From NCBI RefSeq assembly GCF_900313065.1, contig NZ_OMPU01000015.1, positions 49 through 64,048 on the forward strand: a stretch of 64,000 nt of DNA. The letters run 5' to 3'. The stretch's first letter is position 1; each line of letters opens with the position of its first letter. The DNA comes from Kiloniella sp. EL199 (GTDB lineage: Bacteria; Pseudomonadota; Alphaproteobacteria; Kiloniellales; Kiloniellaceae). The notes below the pieces were generated by a model. That model searched no databases. It was not told the DNA's origin and worked only from the letters and a program-made list of their open reading frames with translations. Position numbers and translations under genes: made by a program. This document shows positions 36,649 through 45,398 of the stretch, piece by piece.

Positions 36649-37266
36649 CTAGTTGATGGCAGACATAAAGCTGCTCAACTCGCCGTATCCCGTAAATTTG
36701 TAATGATATTCCAAGCCAATTTTTTCGGCAGCTTGCTGTGCTAGCTCTTGAAGTTCCTGATCTTCAGTCTGGGCCAGATACACGAGCTTTGTGTAATTAC
36801 CGAAATACATTGGTAAAAGTTCAGGGTGTTTTGCAATGCCCATCCCTTCCATGATCAAGGTATCAAAATGTCTAACGAGATAATCTGTTAGGTAAAAGCA
36901 TGTGATGTCATTTTCATGCATCTGATCAAAGGCACCAAGGCCTGTGAAAAAGGCATAACAGTGAACACCATCTATGCGTTTGACGCCTTCTTCTTCCAGA
37001 ACTCTGTCCAGTTCGCCACCTGTGCCGCAATCGCCATAAACGACAACAATGTTCCCGTAAACATCTTTGTTTTCCTGGATTTTGTTGCGCACACCCTGTG
37101 GAATTTTATCTGGCGTATTGTGCCAGATTGCCGGAAGACACGTAATATCGAGATGATTCCAGCTGTTTAATTTATTAAGGGCGATGATTTCTCTGGCAAC
37201 CGCACCACATGCGATAAGAAGAGTTTTACTCTCCTTATCGTCGATGTGGGTGTTTGTATCGGACAT
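36649..37266 (-). CDS. DUF1638 family protein
   Basis: This 205-residue protein has three Cys-containing conserved blocks: LIACGAVARE (C20), VVYGDCGTGGEL (C80) and GVHCYAFF (H102-C103), which could bind a metal or a cofactor. No characterised homologue is known to me. DUF1638 genes often sit next to corrinoid methyltransferase genes in bacteria and archaea. Here it lies 21 bp after the corrinoid protein gene and 10 bp before the PF13769-type gene. Confidence 0.85.
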   Translation of the reverse strand: MSDTNTHIDDKESKTLLIACGAVAREIIALNKLNSWNHLDITCLPAIWHNTPDKIPQGVRNKIQENKDVYGNIVVVYGDCGTGGELDRVLEEEGVKRIDGVHCYAFFTGLGAFDQMHENDITCFYLTDYLVRHFDTLIMEGMGIAKHPELLPMYFGNYTKLVYLAQTEDQELQELAQQAAEKIGLEYHYKFTGYGELSSFMSAIN

Positions 37267-37287
37267 TGTCCTGAACTATTCAGCTTT

Positions 37288-37980
37288 TTAAGCTTGATTG
37301 TGGCGGCGTTGCATGGCTTCTTTTGCCATTTCAACGGCGACAGCAGCATCTCGGCAATAGTGATCTGCACCAATAGCCTCACCAAAAGCTTCGTTAAGCG
37401 GCGCGCCACCAACCATTACAACATAGTCGTCGCGAATGCCTTTTTCTTTCATGGTGTCGATGACGACTTTCATGTAAGGCATTGTTGTTGTCAAAAGTGC
37501 GGACATGCCCAGAATATCTGGCTTGTGCTCTTCGAGTGCTTCAAGATAGTTTTCAACCGGGTTGTTAATACCTAAATCGATAACTTCAAAGCCAGCACCT
37601 TCCATCATCATGGAAACAAGGTTTTTCCCGATGTCATGGATGTCGCCTTTAACTGTGCCGATAACCATTTTACCAAGTTTTGGTGCACCTGTTTCAGCCA
37701 GAAGAGGACGCAGGATGCCCATGCCGCCTTTCATAGCGCCAGCAGCAAGTAGAACTTCTGGTACGAAAAGGATACCATCACGGAAGTCAACACCAACGAT
37801 ACGCATGCCCTCAACCAAAGCTTTGGTCAGAACATCATATGGAGCCCAGCCGCGCTCAAGAAGGATTTCAACGCCTTCAAGGATTTCGTCTTTCAGACCA
37901 TCATAGAGGTCATCGTGCATTTGCAAGACAAGTTCGTCATCATCAAGCGTGCGCAGATCTAGATCATCTTCTTCAGACAT
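37288..37980 (-). CDS. Corrinoid-binding protein (MtbC/MtgC-like)
   Basis: This 230-residue protein has an N-terminal helical cap domain (about 15-95) and a C-terminal B12-binding Rossmann domain (about 103-225). The signature DxHxxG is GDIHDIGKN, with H115 as the lower cobalt ligand, then GMSALLTTT and MVGGAPLNEAFGEAIGAD. It accepts a methyl group from an MttB/MtgB-type enzyme and gives it to a methyl-THF methyltransferase. It is the first gene of the minus-strand cluster, so it marks the promoter. Confidence 0.93.
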   Translation of the reverse strand: MSEEDDLDLRTLDDDELVLQMHDDLYDGLKDEILEGVEILLERGWAPYDVLTKALVEGMRIVGVDFRDGILFVPEVLLAAGAMKGGMGILRPLLAETGAPKLGKMVIGTVKGDIHDIGKNLVSMMMEGAGFEVIDLGINNPVENYLEALEEHKPDILGMSALLTTTMPYMKVVIDTMKEKGIRDDYVVMVGGAPLNEAFGEAIGADHYCRDAAVAVEMAKEAMQRRHNQA

Positions 37981-38363
37981 GTCTGTATACTCTCATACCA
38001 AGGTTATATTTGTTTAGGGGAGCGATTATGCGACGCCACATGTTTTATTCGCAGGACCCCATGTATAACATTTATATAACGGTAAAAATTCCGCTTTGCA
38101 TGTTCGATATGCGACGCTCATTTTTCCTTTGACGAAATAATGACAAACAATTGTTTGAAACGTCATGATATTGTAACGCAAATCATTACATTTTTAACTA
38201 TTTAATAAGTCTTGATCTGTACATGTGGTCCAGCCGAAAAGAGACCGCGTATTTAAAGGTGCTAAAATGCGCGCGTATATCGCAGTACAATTATCGATGT
38301 CGCGTATGCCATTTCTGAAATGGCCGTCATGGGGTGGTTGCAGATTAGAGTGAGGGATATATT
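37981..38363. promoter_or_regulatory. Promoter region of the corrinoid operon
   Basis: About 380 bp without a gene separates the corrinoid operon from the divergent histidine kinase. It contains ATGCGAC at 38028-38034 and 38109-38115, 81 bp apart, matching 8735-8741 upstream of the flavoprotein gene. It also has a perfect 14-bp palindrome, caaacaattgtttg (38144-38157). These are candidate operators. No cobalamin riboswitch was seen. Confidence 0.4.
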
Positions 38364-41177
38364 GTGATAAAGGGCGACAGGGGGCAATCTGGGGTCAGCG
38401 ATGATCCGGGTGGAGCGAAGCATCAGGGGCTTTCCAGAACTCTTTCTGTTCGGCGGTTACGTATTCGCGCGATTCAGCTAAACGTTGCCGCATGTATTTT
38501 TTCAGCTCTTTTAATTGGTTTATGGGTTAATAGCACTTATCAAGATGTTTCGAACGAAATTGATGAGCAGGTTCACACAGCTCTGAACCGGATCGCCTCC
38601 CCTTTAACTCTTTTTCTTAAGAATATTGATGATGAAATCCCTCTGCACAGTCGGCGCTCGGGATTTAATAATGTGCAGCTTCTGTCTGTGCTGGATTCAA
38701 ATGGGGATGTTATTCTGGGGGATCAGGCTATTCCATTGCCCCCAGAATATAATCTTAAGAAACTGATTGAGAGTGTTGAAACGCGAAATGCATCATCAAT
38801 CAGCTTACCTTTTCTTGCCCAAAATGAATGGTATGCAACGGTTTTACGTACGATTAAAAGTTCTGGCGGTAATGGGAAGTCGTATGTTGCATCGACGTTT
38901 CGTGTGCATGATTTTATGACCCGATGGGCGGTATTAGGGTTACCCAAAAGGTCAATGGTTTCTATTCAGACAGATGGCGGACGGCTGTGGTTGGATGATA
39001 ATTTTTCTGAAGACTTGATCGGTCGGGAAACGCCTTATTTGCTTTCTAACCTTGCGGAACGAGGAAATGTTTCTGTTTGGGATCTGGATGGCGTGAAGCG
39101 AATTGTGATGGGGCAGGGGATTGATCATTTCGGGTTGTCTGTCGTGATTGGCATTCCTGCTGATTATATTGAGGTTGTCTGGCGCGATCGTTATTCCGCG
39201 TCCGTAGGTTTTGCCCTCGGGGCCAGTCTGGTATTAATAATCGCGTTGTATTTGGGGGGGCGAATTTTTGTAACTACCGCGCAGCGACGGGATGGTGCCG
39301 TCTTGGCGTTGAAAGATAGTGAACGCAGATTCAGAGACATTGCAGGTGCCGCAACTGACTGGTTTTGGGAAATGGGGCCTGATTTACGCTTTACCTTTGT
39401 CTCTCAGCTTCAGGAATGGAACTTGTTGGGGAAATCGTTTAGCGATGTGAAGGGGGATGGTCTGACAGATGAAAGCTTCTTGAAGGTTCTCAAATCCCGT
39501 TCTTCTTTCCGGGATCTTGAGCTTGTGGTGCCTGATCTGGCTGGTGTATCCCGGATACTGCGCCTAAGTGGTGTACCTGTCTTTGATAAAAAAGGGGAAT
39601 TCAGGGGGTATAGAGGAGCGGGGAGTGATATCACTGAACGTAGAAAAGAGCAGCAGAAGATGGCAACAGCTCATGCACGGTTGTTTCGTGCGTTTGAAAG
39701 TTTTTCCGGTGCTGTAACTCTCTATGATGAAAATGATAAGCTGGTTGCATTTAATCGCCGTTTTCAGGAAATTTTCTTTCCCGGACGTCCCATGGTAATT
39801 CGTGTTGGAATGACTTATGAAGACGTATCAATTTCCTATGTGAATACCGGGCAGGATCCTCTGAGTGTTGAAAAACGCGAGAGCTATATCAAAGCCATGA
39901 TGTCTCGTCGCGGGAAACGAAACAGGGAGTTTCAGTTTGCAGAAGATTCCTGGCTTAAAATTACAGACCATAAAACACCTGAAAATGACCTTTTCACCGT
40001 TTATACCGATATTAGCGACTATAAAGCACGCGAAGCAGAGTTAATGGATCTTAGCCGTGAGAATCACCGCTTGGCTGCGGCGGTGAGTTCTACTGATGCC
40101 GGGGTTATTATTGCGGATGCGCAAAAAGAAAATCGCCCCATAGTCTATACAAACCCTGCTTTCACAAAATTGACAGGCTATACAAATAAAGAAATTCCTA
40201 ATCTGCATTCAGGGTTCTTGCAGGGTGATGGGACTGATCCGCATGTCCGCGACATTCTTGAGAAGAGCTTGAATGAAAATCATCATGCTCGTGTAGATAT
40301 GCTGAATTATCATCGGGATGGGCATACACTTTGGAACCAAATTGACCTTAGTCCTATTTTTGATGATGAGGGAAGCATTCAGTATTTCGTTTGTGTGATG
40401 CAAGACATTACCAAGCAAAAGGAAGTCGAAAAAGAGCTGACAATTCTCAAGGAAAGTGCCGAATTAGCCAACAGGGCAAAATCAGAGTTTATGGCCTTGA
40501 TGAGCCATGAGTTGCGAACGCCGTTAAATGCTATTTTGGGTTTTTCCGAAATTCTGGCAGATGAAATGTTTGGGCCGCTAGGGAGCCCGCGGTATAAAGA
40601 TTATGCGCGTGATGTTAATGAATCAGGTACGCATTTGCTTGAGCTTATCAATGATATTCTGGATCTGTCGAAGGCAGAAGCGGGTAAGATTGAGCTTCAC
40701 GAAGAGCATTTTGATATTAATAACGTTGTTCAGCGCTGTAATAAGATGCTCTCTGGACGCGCAGAACAGGCAGGTTTGAGTGTTATGTTACAGCTTGAAT
40801 CTGGCCTTCCCAGTCTTTGTGGGGACGAGCGCCGTATTAAGCAGGTGTTGATCAACCTGATATCAAATGCGGTCAAATTTACCCTCTCAGGTGGGAGTAT
40901 TACGATTACAACTCATATATCTGATCGTGGGCTGGAGTTATCGGTTATGGATACAGGCATTGGTATGTCATCAAGTGAAATTCCAAAGGCTTTGGCGCCT
41001 TTTGTGCAGGTTGATTCCAGCCTAAGTCGCAAGCATGAGGGAACTGGTTTGGGGTTGCCTTTGTCCAAGCGATTAACAGAGTTGCACGGAGCCCAATTCC
41101 TGATTGAAAGTGCGCCTAACGTAGGTACGACTGTGACGCTGGTCTTTCCCATTGAAGCTCAGAGATTAACTGCGTAA
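38364..41177 (+). CDS. Membrane-bound PAS sensor histidine kinase
   Basis: This 937-residue kinase starts at GTG with gaggg 7 bp upstream. A helix (about 40-60), an extracytoplasmic domain (60-270) and a second helix (about 275-300) are followed by three PAS-like domains (about 320-430, 435-555 and 570-695), then HisKA with H715 in MALMSHELRTPLNAILGF. The ATPase domain has NLISNAVKF, DTGIGM and GTGLGLPLSKRL. There is no receiver domain and no adjacent regulator gene, so its partner is unknown. The divergent corrinoid operon invites, but does not prove, a link. Confidence 0.92.
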   Translation: MIKGDRGQSGVSDDPGGAKHQGLSRTLSVRRLRIRAIQLNVAACIFSALLIGLWVNSTYQDVSNEIDEQVHTALNRIASPLTLFLKNIDDEIPLHSRRSGFNNVQLLSVLDSNGDVILGDQAIPLPPEYNLKKLIESVETRNASSISLPFLAQNEWYATVLRTIKSSGGNGKSYVASTFRVHDFMTRWAVLGLPKRSMVSIQTDGGRLWLDDNFSEDLIGRETPYLLSNLAERGNVSVWDLDGVKRIVMGQGIDHFGLSVVIGIPADYIEVVWRDRYSASVGFALGASLVLIIALYLGGRIFVTTAQRRDGAVLALKDSERRFRDIAGAATDWFWEMGPDLRFTFVSQLQEWNLLGKSFSDVKGDGLTDESFLKVLKSRSSFRDLELVVPDLAGVSRILRLSGVPVFDKKGEFRGYRGAGSDITERRKEQQKMATAHARLFRAFESFSGAVTLYDENDKLVAFNRRFQEIFFPGRPMVIRVGMTYEDVSISYVNTGQDPLSVEKRESYIKAMMSRRGKRNREFQFAEDSWLKITDHKTPENDLFTVYTDISDYKAREAELMDLSRENHRLAAAVSSTDAGVIIADAQKENRPIVYTNPAFTKLTGYTNKEIPNLHSGFLQGDGTDPHVRDILEKSLNENHHARVDMLNYHRDGHTLWNQIDLSPIFDDEGSIQYFVCVMQDITKQKEVEKELTILKESAELANRAKSEFMALMSHELRTPLNAILGFSEILADEMFGPLGSPRYKDYARDVNESGTHLLELINDILDLSKAEAGKIELHEEHFDINNVVQRCNKMLSGRAEQAGLSVMLQLESGLPSLCGDERRIKQVLINLISNAVKFTLSGGSITITTHISDRGLELSVMDTGIGMSSSEIPKALAPFVQVDSSLSRKHEGTGLGLPLSKRLTELHGAQFLIESAPNVGTTVTLVFPIEAQRLTA

Positions 41178-41189
41178 GCCTTACATTTG

Positions 41190-42158
41190 TTATTCTAGTA
41201 TCAGTGTGATAATGCCCACAGTTATAAGGGCGATACCCATAAGTTCTTTACGTTTGAGGCGTTCTTTGAAAAAGAAATAGCCAATTAAAAGAGTAAAGAT
41301 AAGCTCCACCTGTCCCAAGGTTCTGACATGGGCTGCATTCTCCAGTGTCATTGCTGCAAACCATCCTGCCGAGCCAAGCATACCTGTTAAGCCGATCCAA
41401 ATAGCAGCTTTCCAGCTGTGGAGGACTTTGATGAAGACTTTGGGGGATGTGCCTAATATATAGGCCCCCATTATCAGTGTTTGAAAGCCTGTGACCCAAA
41501 CCAAAGTGTAGGCAGATTGGATGGCAAATCCACTTTCTTCAAGAGACAGAGAGGCGGCGCGATAAGAAACGGCGGATAAAGCGAAAAGCCCACCGGCAAT
41601 CAACCCGGGTAAGATGCTTCTATCCGTTAAAATTGTTTGAATTAATCTGTTGATCGCGGATGATTCGTTTGATCCTTGAGTTTCTGAACCTTGCTGCTCT
41701 TTTCTCTTGTAGAGTGCAAGTACGCCAACCAAACTTATTATGATACCGACAATAGCTTGAACAGATAAGTTGTCTCCTAAGAGGACGAAGCCAAACAAAG
41801 CAGTCTGGATAGCTTCTGTTTTGGTCAGGCTTGTGCCGACAGCAAAGTTTCTTTGTCCAAACAGCCAGACAAGAACAAAGGTTGCCAGTATTTGCGCGAT
41901 GCCCCCTACGGCACCATAGCTCAGAAAGCTGGTGTTGATTGTGGGAAGGATACTCGCATTGGTTATGTCTGTCGCTGTGTCTGCGCTTTGTACAAGAAGT
42001 AAAATGGCCAGATATATCCAGCTAAAAGGAACTGCGTAGAGGAAGCGTGCATAGGTTGCCCCTGTTGTATCCAGCCGACCCTTGAGGTGTTTTTGCAAGG
42101 CTGTACGGATGTTTTGAAAAAGAGCAGCGGCGACAGTGATTGGGATCCAGAGTTCCAT
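41190..42158 (-). CDS. EamA/DMT family transporter
   Basis: This is a ten-helix drug/metabolite transporter of about 322 residues with two EamA repeats. I chose the ATG at 42158 (MELWIPITVAAALFQN) because a longer frame to 42329 adds a non-family N-terminus. Landmarks are ALQKHLKGRL, ATFVLVWLFGQRNFAVGTSLTKTEAIQTALFGF and ILGTSPKVF. The substrate is not predictable. It faces the kinase convergently with a 12-bp gap. Confidence 0.87.
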   Translation of the reverse strand: MELWIPITVAAALFQNIRTALQKHLKGRLDTTGATYARFLYAVPFSWIYLAILLLVQSADTATDITNASILPTINTSFLSYGAVGGIAQILATFVLVWLFGQRNFAVGTSLTKTEAIQTALFGFVLLGDNLSVQAIVGIIISLVGVLALYKRKEQQGSETQGSNESSAINRLIQTILTDRSILPGLIAGGLFALSAVSYRAASLSLEESGFAIQSAYTLVWVTGFQTLIMGAYILGTSPKVFIKVLHSWKAAIWIGLTGMLGSAGWFAAMTLENAAHVRTLGQVELIFTLLIGYFFFKERLKRKELMGIALITVGIITLILE

Positions 42159-42353
42159 AGTATAATCTGAGTTTATTTTGGTGTCTATTATGCGAATTGC
42201 ATTGATGAAGTGGATTGAAAACAGTTTTTTACACCGCATCAAAATTTGTGCGGTGAGAATTTCATTAAGCACAATACACAATAATAACCCAGTGACAATG
42301 AAGATAAGAAATAACGAGAAATCTCCCAATGAATTGATTTTTATAACAAAGTT

Positions 42354-42367
42354 TTGATGTAAATCAT
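42354..42367 (+). promoter_or_regulatory. FNR/Anr-type operator
   Basis: TTGATgtaaATCAT matches the FNR consensus (TTGAT-N4-ATCAA) except for the last base. It lies 84 bp before the molybdoenzyme ATG, a distance suitable for activation near -41.5 of a promoter. This predicts induction at low oxygen. Confidence 0.7.
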
Positions 42368-42450
42368 GGCATCCTCATTTGGGGCTTAATTACAATATTA
42401 CGAAATTTAAGCGATGTTTGGTAATTTTGTAACAAATCATGAGGTTGGTA

Positions 42451-45126
42451 ATGACTTACTATAATCCTACTCGACGTACTTTTCTCTGCGGTTGCGTAGC
42501 GACAATTGGTACTTCTGCATTGATGAATTCAACCGCACTTGCTGCGCTTGACCCGAACTCGTTTTCAGGGCGAGTTTTTCACGCGACTCATTATGGGCCA
42601 TTTGAGGGTGTGGTTCGCGATGATAAACTTGTGAGTATCAATACAGTTGTTGAACTTGATGCTCGGCCGACCGAGATGCTGACATATGGAGTAATGGACC
42701 GTACTTACGATAAAACTCGTATTAACTATCCGATGGTGCGGAAATCATACCTTGAAGGATGGCAAACAGGAGATACGAAGCCTGAGTTGAGGGGGAAAGA
42801 AGAGTATGTGAAAGTCGATTGGGATACCGCATACAGTTTAACAGCCAAAGCACTTTTGGATACTGCTACGAAGTATGGTAACGAAGCGATTTTCAGCTCG
42901 TCATATGGTGGTTGGTCGAACGCTGGTGTTATGCGTCCTCAGGTGTTGCAGGGGCGTTTAATGAACTTGATGGGGGGCTGCACTATCACACAGGGTGACT
43001 GGTCTGCCGGCGCTTCGCAGATTAGTCTGCCGCATGTTATTGGTGATATGGAAGTGTATTCACAGCAGACTGCGTGGGAAGTTATTCGTGATAACACCGA
43101 AGTTTTTGTTTTAGTCGGGTGTGATCCTATTAAAAATAACCGCATTGAGTTCCGTGTCGCTGATCATGGTATGTATGCACACTGGGAAGAAATTCGAGAT
43201 GCTGGCGTTAAGTTTATTTCAATTAATCCGCAAAAAACCGCTACAGATGAATATTTGAATGCTGATTGGGTTGATATTGCCCCAAACACTGATGTCGCAC
43301 TGTTTTCTGCCATGTCTTATCATGTCCTTGAAAAAGGGTTGGATGATCGGGAGTATTTAAAAAAATATACCGTAGGATCGGATAAGTGGATTGCATATAT
43401 CAAGGGTGAAACTGATAACACGCCTAAAACCCCCTCTTGGGCAGCGGCAATTACAGGGATTAATGAGCAAAAAATCAAAGAATTGGCAGAGCTTGTCGCT
43501 CAATCGAAAACCGAAATCGCAGGGGCATGGTCTTTGCAGCGAGCTCAGCATGGTGAATTGACACACTGGGCAATTATTAACTTTGCTGCTTTGACAGGAA
43601 AGATTGGTAAGCCGGGGCAAGGCGTTGGTTTCAGTTGGCATTATGGTAATGGGGGGATGCCTGCATCAGGTAAATCGACTCCATCAGGACTCAGTCAGGG
43701 ACGTAATTGGGTCAAGAAAGTTTGCCCTGCAAGCCGCATTACTGACATGTTGGAAAATCCAGGTATGGAGTTTTCCTATAATGGGAATGTTGATACCTAT
43801 CCTGATGTCAGGATGATATATAATGCTGGTAATAACTTTATGTCGCATCAGCAAGACACCAATCGATTGATCAAGGCACTGGAGAAGGTTGATACAGTTG
43901 TTTCTCAAGATGTTTGGTGGTGTGCTGTTACTCGATGGGTCGATATCGTTCTTCCGGCCTCATCTACTTTGGAGCGCGATGACATTACTTCTGGTGGTAC
44001 TTATTCAAATGATCGCGTTTATGCAATGAAAAAGGTTATAGAACCATTGGGCGAGAGTAGGTCTGATTATGAAATATTTGAAGGTCTTGCAGAAAAGTTG
44101 GGATTATGGACACAGTTTACCAACGGTGAAGAATATATGACACACATTGAGGCAGCCTATAATCGTTCGTCAGCTTCCAGACATACTTCTTTTGAGGATT
44201 TCTGGGCGAAAGGATATGCTTTAATGGATGTTCCTGCTGAAGCACGGAAATGGGTTCGGCATGGTGATTTCTATGAGGATCCTGATGCTAATCCATTGCA
44301 TACAGTATCTGGTAAAATTGAAATGCATTGTGACACTATTGCGGCCATGGATATTGAGGATTGCCCTGGAATGCCGGTGTGGTTGGAGAAGCATGAGTAC
44401 CTTGGTAATGCAAAAGAAGACCAACTTCATGTGGTGAGTCCGCACCCTTGGTTCCGTTTACATAGTCAAATGGCCAATTCTGAAAAATTGCGGGCCTTAT
44501 ACACTGTGCAGGGGCGTGAACCTGTACGAATTAACAAATTAGATGCTATTGAGCGTGGGATTAAAGATGGTGATCTTGTAGAGCTCTATAACGAGCGCGG
44601 GACTGTGATTGCTGGTGCTGTGGTTTCTGACGAGATTAGGCCTGGTGTGGTTTCGATCTACGAGGGTGCTTGGCCCCAACTGGATAGCAAAGGGCGGTGT
44701 AATTCGGGTTTGGTTAACTTCTTGACATCAACTCAACGATCTTCCGGTTTGAGCCAAGCAACAACGGCCAATACCTGTTTGATATCTATGAGAAAGTGTG
44801 AAGATCCAGAAAGTCCGAACATGGCTTATGAAAAGCCTCCTATTATTGAAGACATTGAGTTCGCTGAGATTGATGAGGATTTACTCGGTCTTGACAGACT
44901 GAGTGATTTGACTGAATCACTATACGCAAATATGGGGCAAGGGGAAAAAATCTTTTACGAAAGATGCACTGTTTGTCATGGTCCTCGTGAACCTTCTCAC
45001 TTTACAAAATTGCAATGGAAAGGGATCACACCATCAATGTTCCCGCGTGCAGGGCTGGACGATATTGAAAAAGCGTTGGTTATGGAATATTTGATGGAAA
45101 ATGCCGCTGATGCTCATGTGGAATAG
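42451..45126 (+). CDS. TMAO/DMSO reductase-type molybdoenzyme fused to cytochrome c
   Basis: With the ATG at 42451 (gagg 6 bp upstream) the protein has 891 residues. A Tat signal (TRRTFLCGC) is followed by the DMSO-reductase fold. S156 in YGGWSNAG aligns with the Mo-ligating serine of TorA/DorA/BisC enzymes. There is no N-terminal FeS-cysteine cluster. The C-terminus adds a small cytochrome c domain, with the haem site C839-C842-H843 (CTVCHG) and a possible Met ligand in ITPSMFP. A periplasmic S- or N-oxide reductase that takes electrons through its own haem is the best reading. No TorC/TorD genes adjoin. It is controlled by an FNR-like box. Confidence 0.9.
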   Translation: MTYYNPTRRTFLCGCVATIGTSALMNSTALAALDPNSFSGRVFHATHYGPFEGVVRDDKLVSINTVVELDARPTEMLTYGVMDRTYDKTRINYPMVRKSYLEGWQTGDTKPELRGKEEYVKVDWDTAYSLTAKALLDTATKYGNEAIFSSSYGGWSNAGVMRPQVLQGRLMNLMGGCTITQGDWSAGASQISLPHVIGDMEVYSQQTAWEVIRDNTEVFVLVGCDPIKNNRIEFRVADHGMYAHWEEIRDAGVKFISINPQKTATDEYLNADWVDIAPNTDVALFSAMSYHVLEKGLDDREYLKKYTVGSDKWIAYIKGETDNTPKTPSWAAAITGINEQKIKELAELVAQSKTEIAGAWSLQRAQHGELTHWAIINFAALTGKIGKPGQGVGFSWHYGNGGMPASGKSTPSGLSQGRNWVKKVCPASRITDMLENPGMEFSYNGNVDTYPDVRMIYNAGNNFMSHQQDTNRLIKALEKVDTVVSQDVWWCAVTRWVDIVLPASSTLERDDITSGGTYSNDRVYAMKKVIEPLGESRSDYEIFEGLAEKLGLWTQFTNGEEYMTHIEAAYNRSSASRHTSFEDFWAKGYALMDVPAEARKWVRHGDFYEDPDANPLHTVSGKIEMHCDTIAAMDIEDCPGMPVWLEKHEYLGNAKEDQLHVVSPHPWFRLHSQMANSEKLRALYTVQGREPVRINKLDAIERGIKDGDLVELYNERGTVIAGAVVSDEIRPGVVSIYEGAWPQLDSKGRCNSGLVNFLTSTQRSSGLSQATTANTCLISMRKCEDPESPNMAYEKPPIIEDIEFAEIDEDLLGLDRLSDLTESLYANMGQGEKIFYERCTVCHGPREPSHFTKLQWKGITPSMFPRAGLDDIEKALVMEYLMENAADAHVE

Positions 45127-45163
45127 CTTCTGGCCTCATTAAACAGGTCAATTATTACCTTTT

Positions 45164-45207
45164 AAATATCAACCCTCTATTCGTATAAGAACAGAGGGTT
45201 GATATTT
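45164..45207. terminator. Terminator after the molybdoenzyme
   Basis: A perfect 15-bp inverted repeat (45164-45178 with 45193-45207) with a 14-nt loop lies 38 bp after the stop codon, with A/T-rich ends that would work in either direction. Confidence 0.8.
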
Positions 45208-45398
45208 CTACCATTTTCATTTTAAGGCGCCGAATGTGAACTGATTGAAGGGCTGTCAGATGAGCCGTAAAATACTTTCAGCACAGCGAACTGGAACCTC
45301 GGAAAGTCTCGAGTTTTTGAACAGCGACTCTTCGTGACTGGAGTGCATTGTCTTTCTTAGTCATGCTCTGCTAGGCCAGATACTGGAATCACCAGTGA

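Noticed and set aside
37981-38363. Cobalamin riboswitch upstream of the corrinoid operon
   Set aside because: No B12 box-like element or long conserved leader was seen on the minus strand.
38364-41177. Hybrid histidine kinase
   Set aside because: The protein ends right after the ATPase domain; there is no receiver or phosphotransfer domain.
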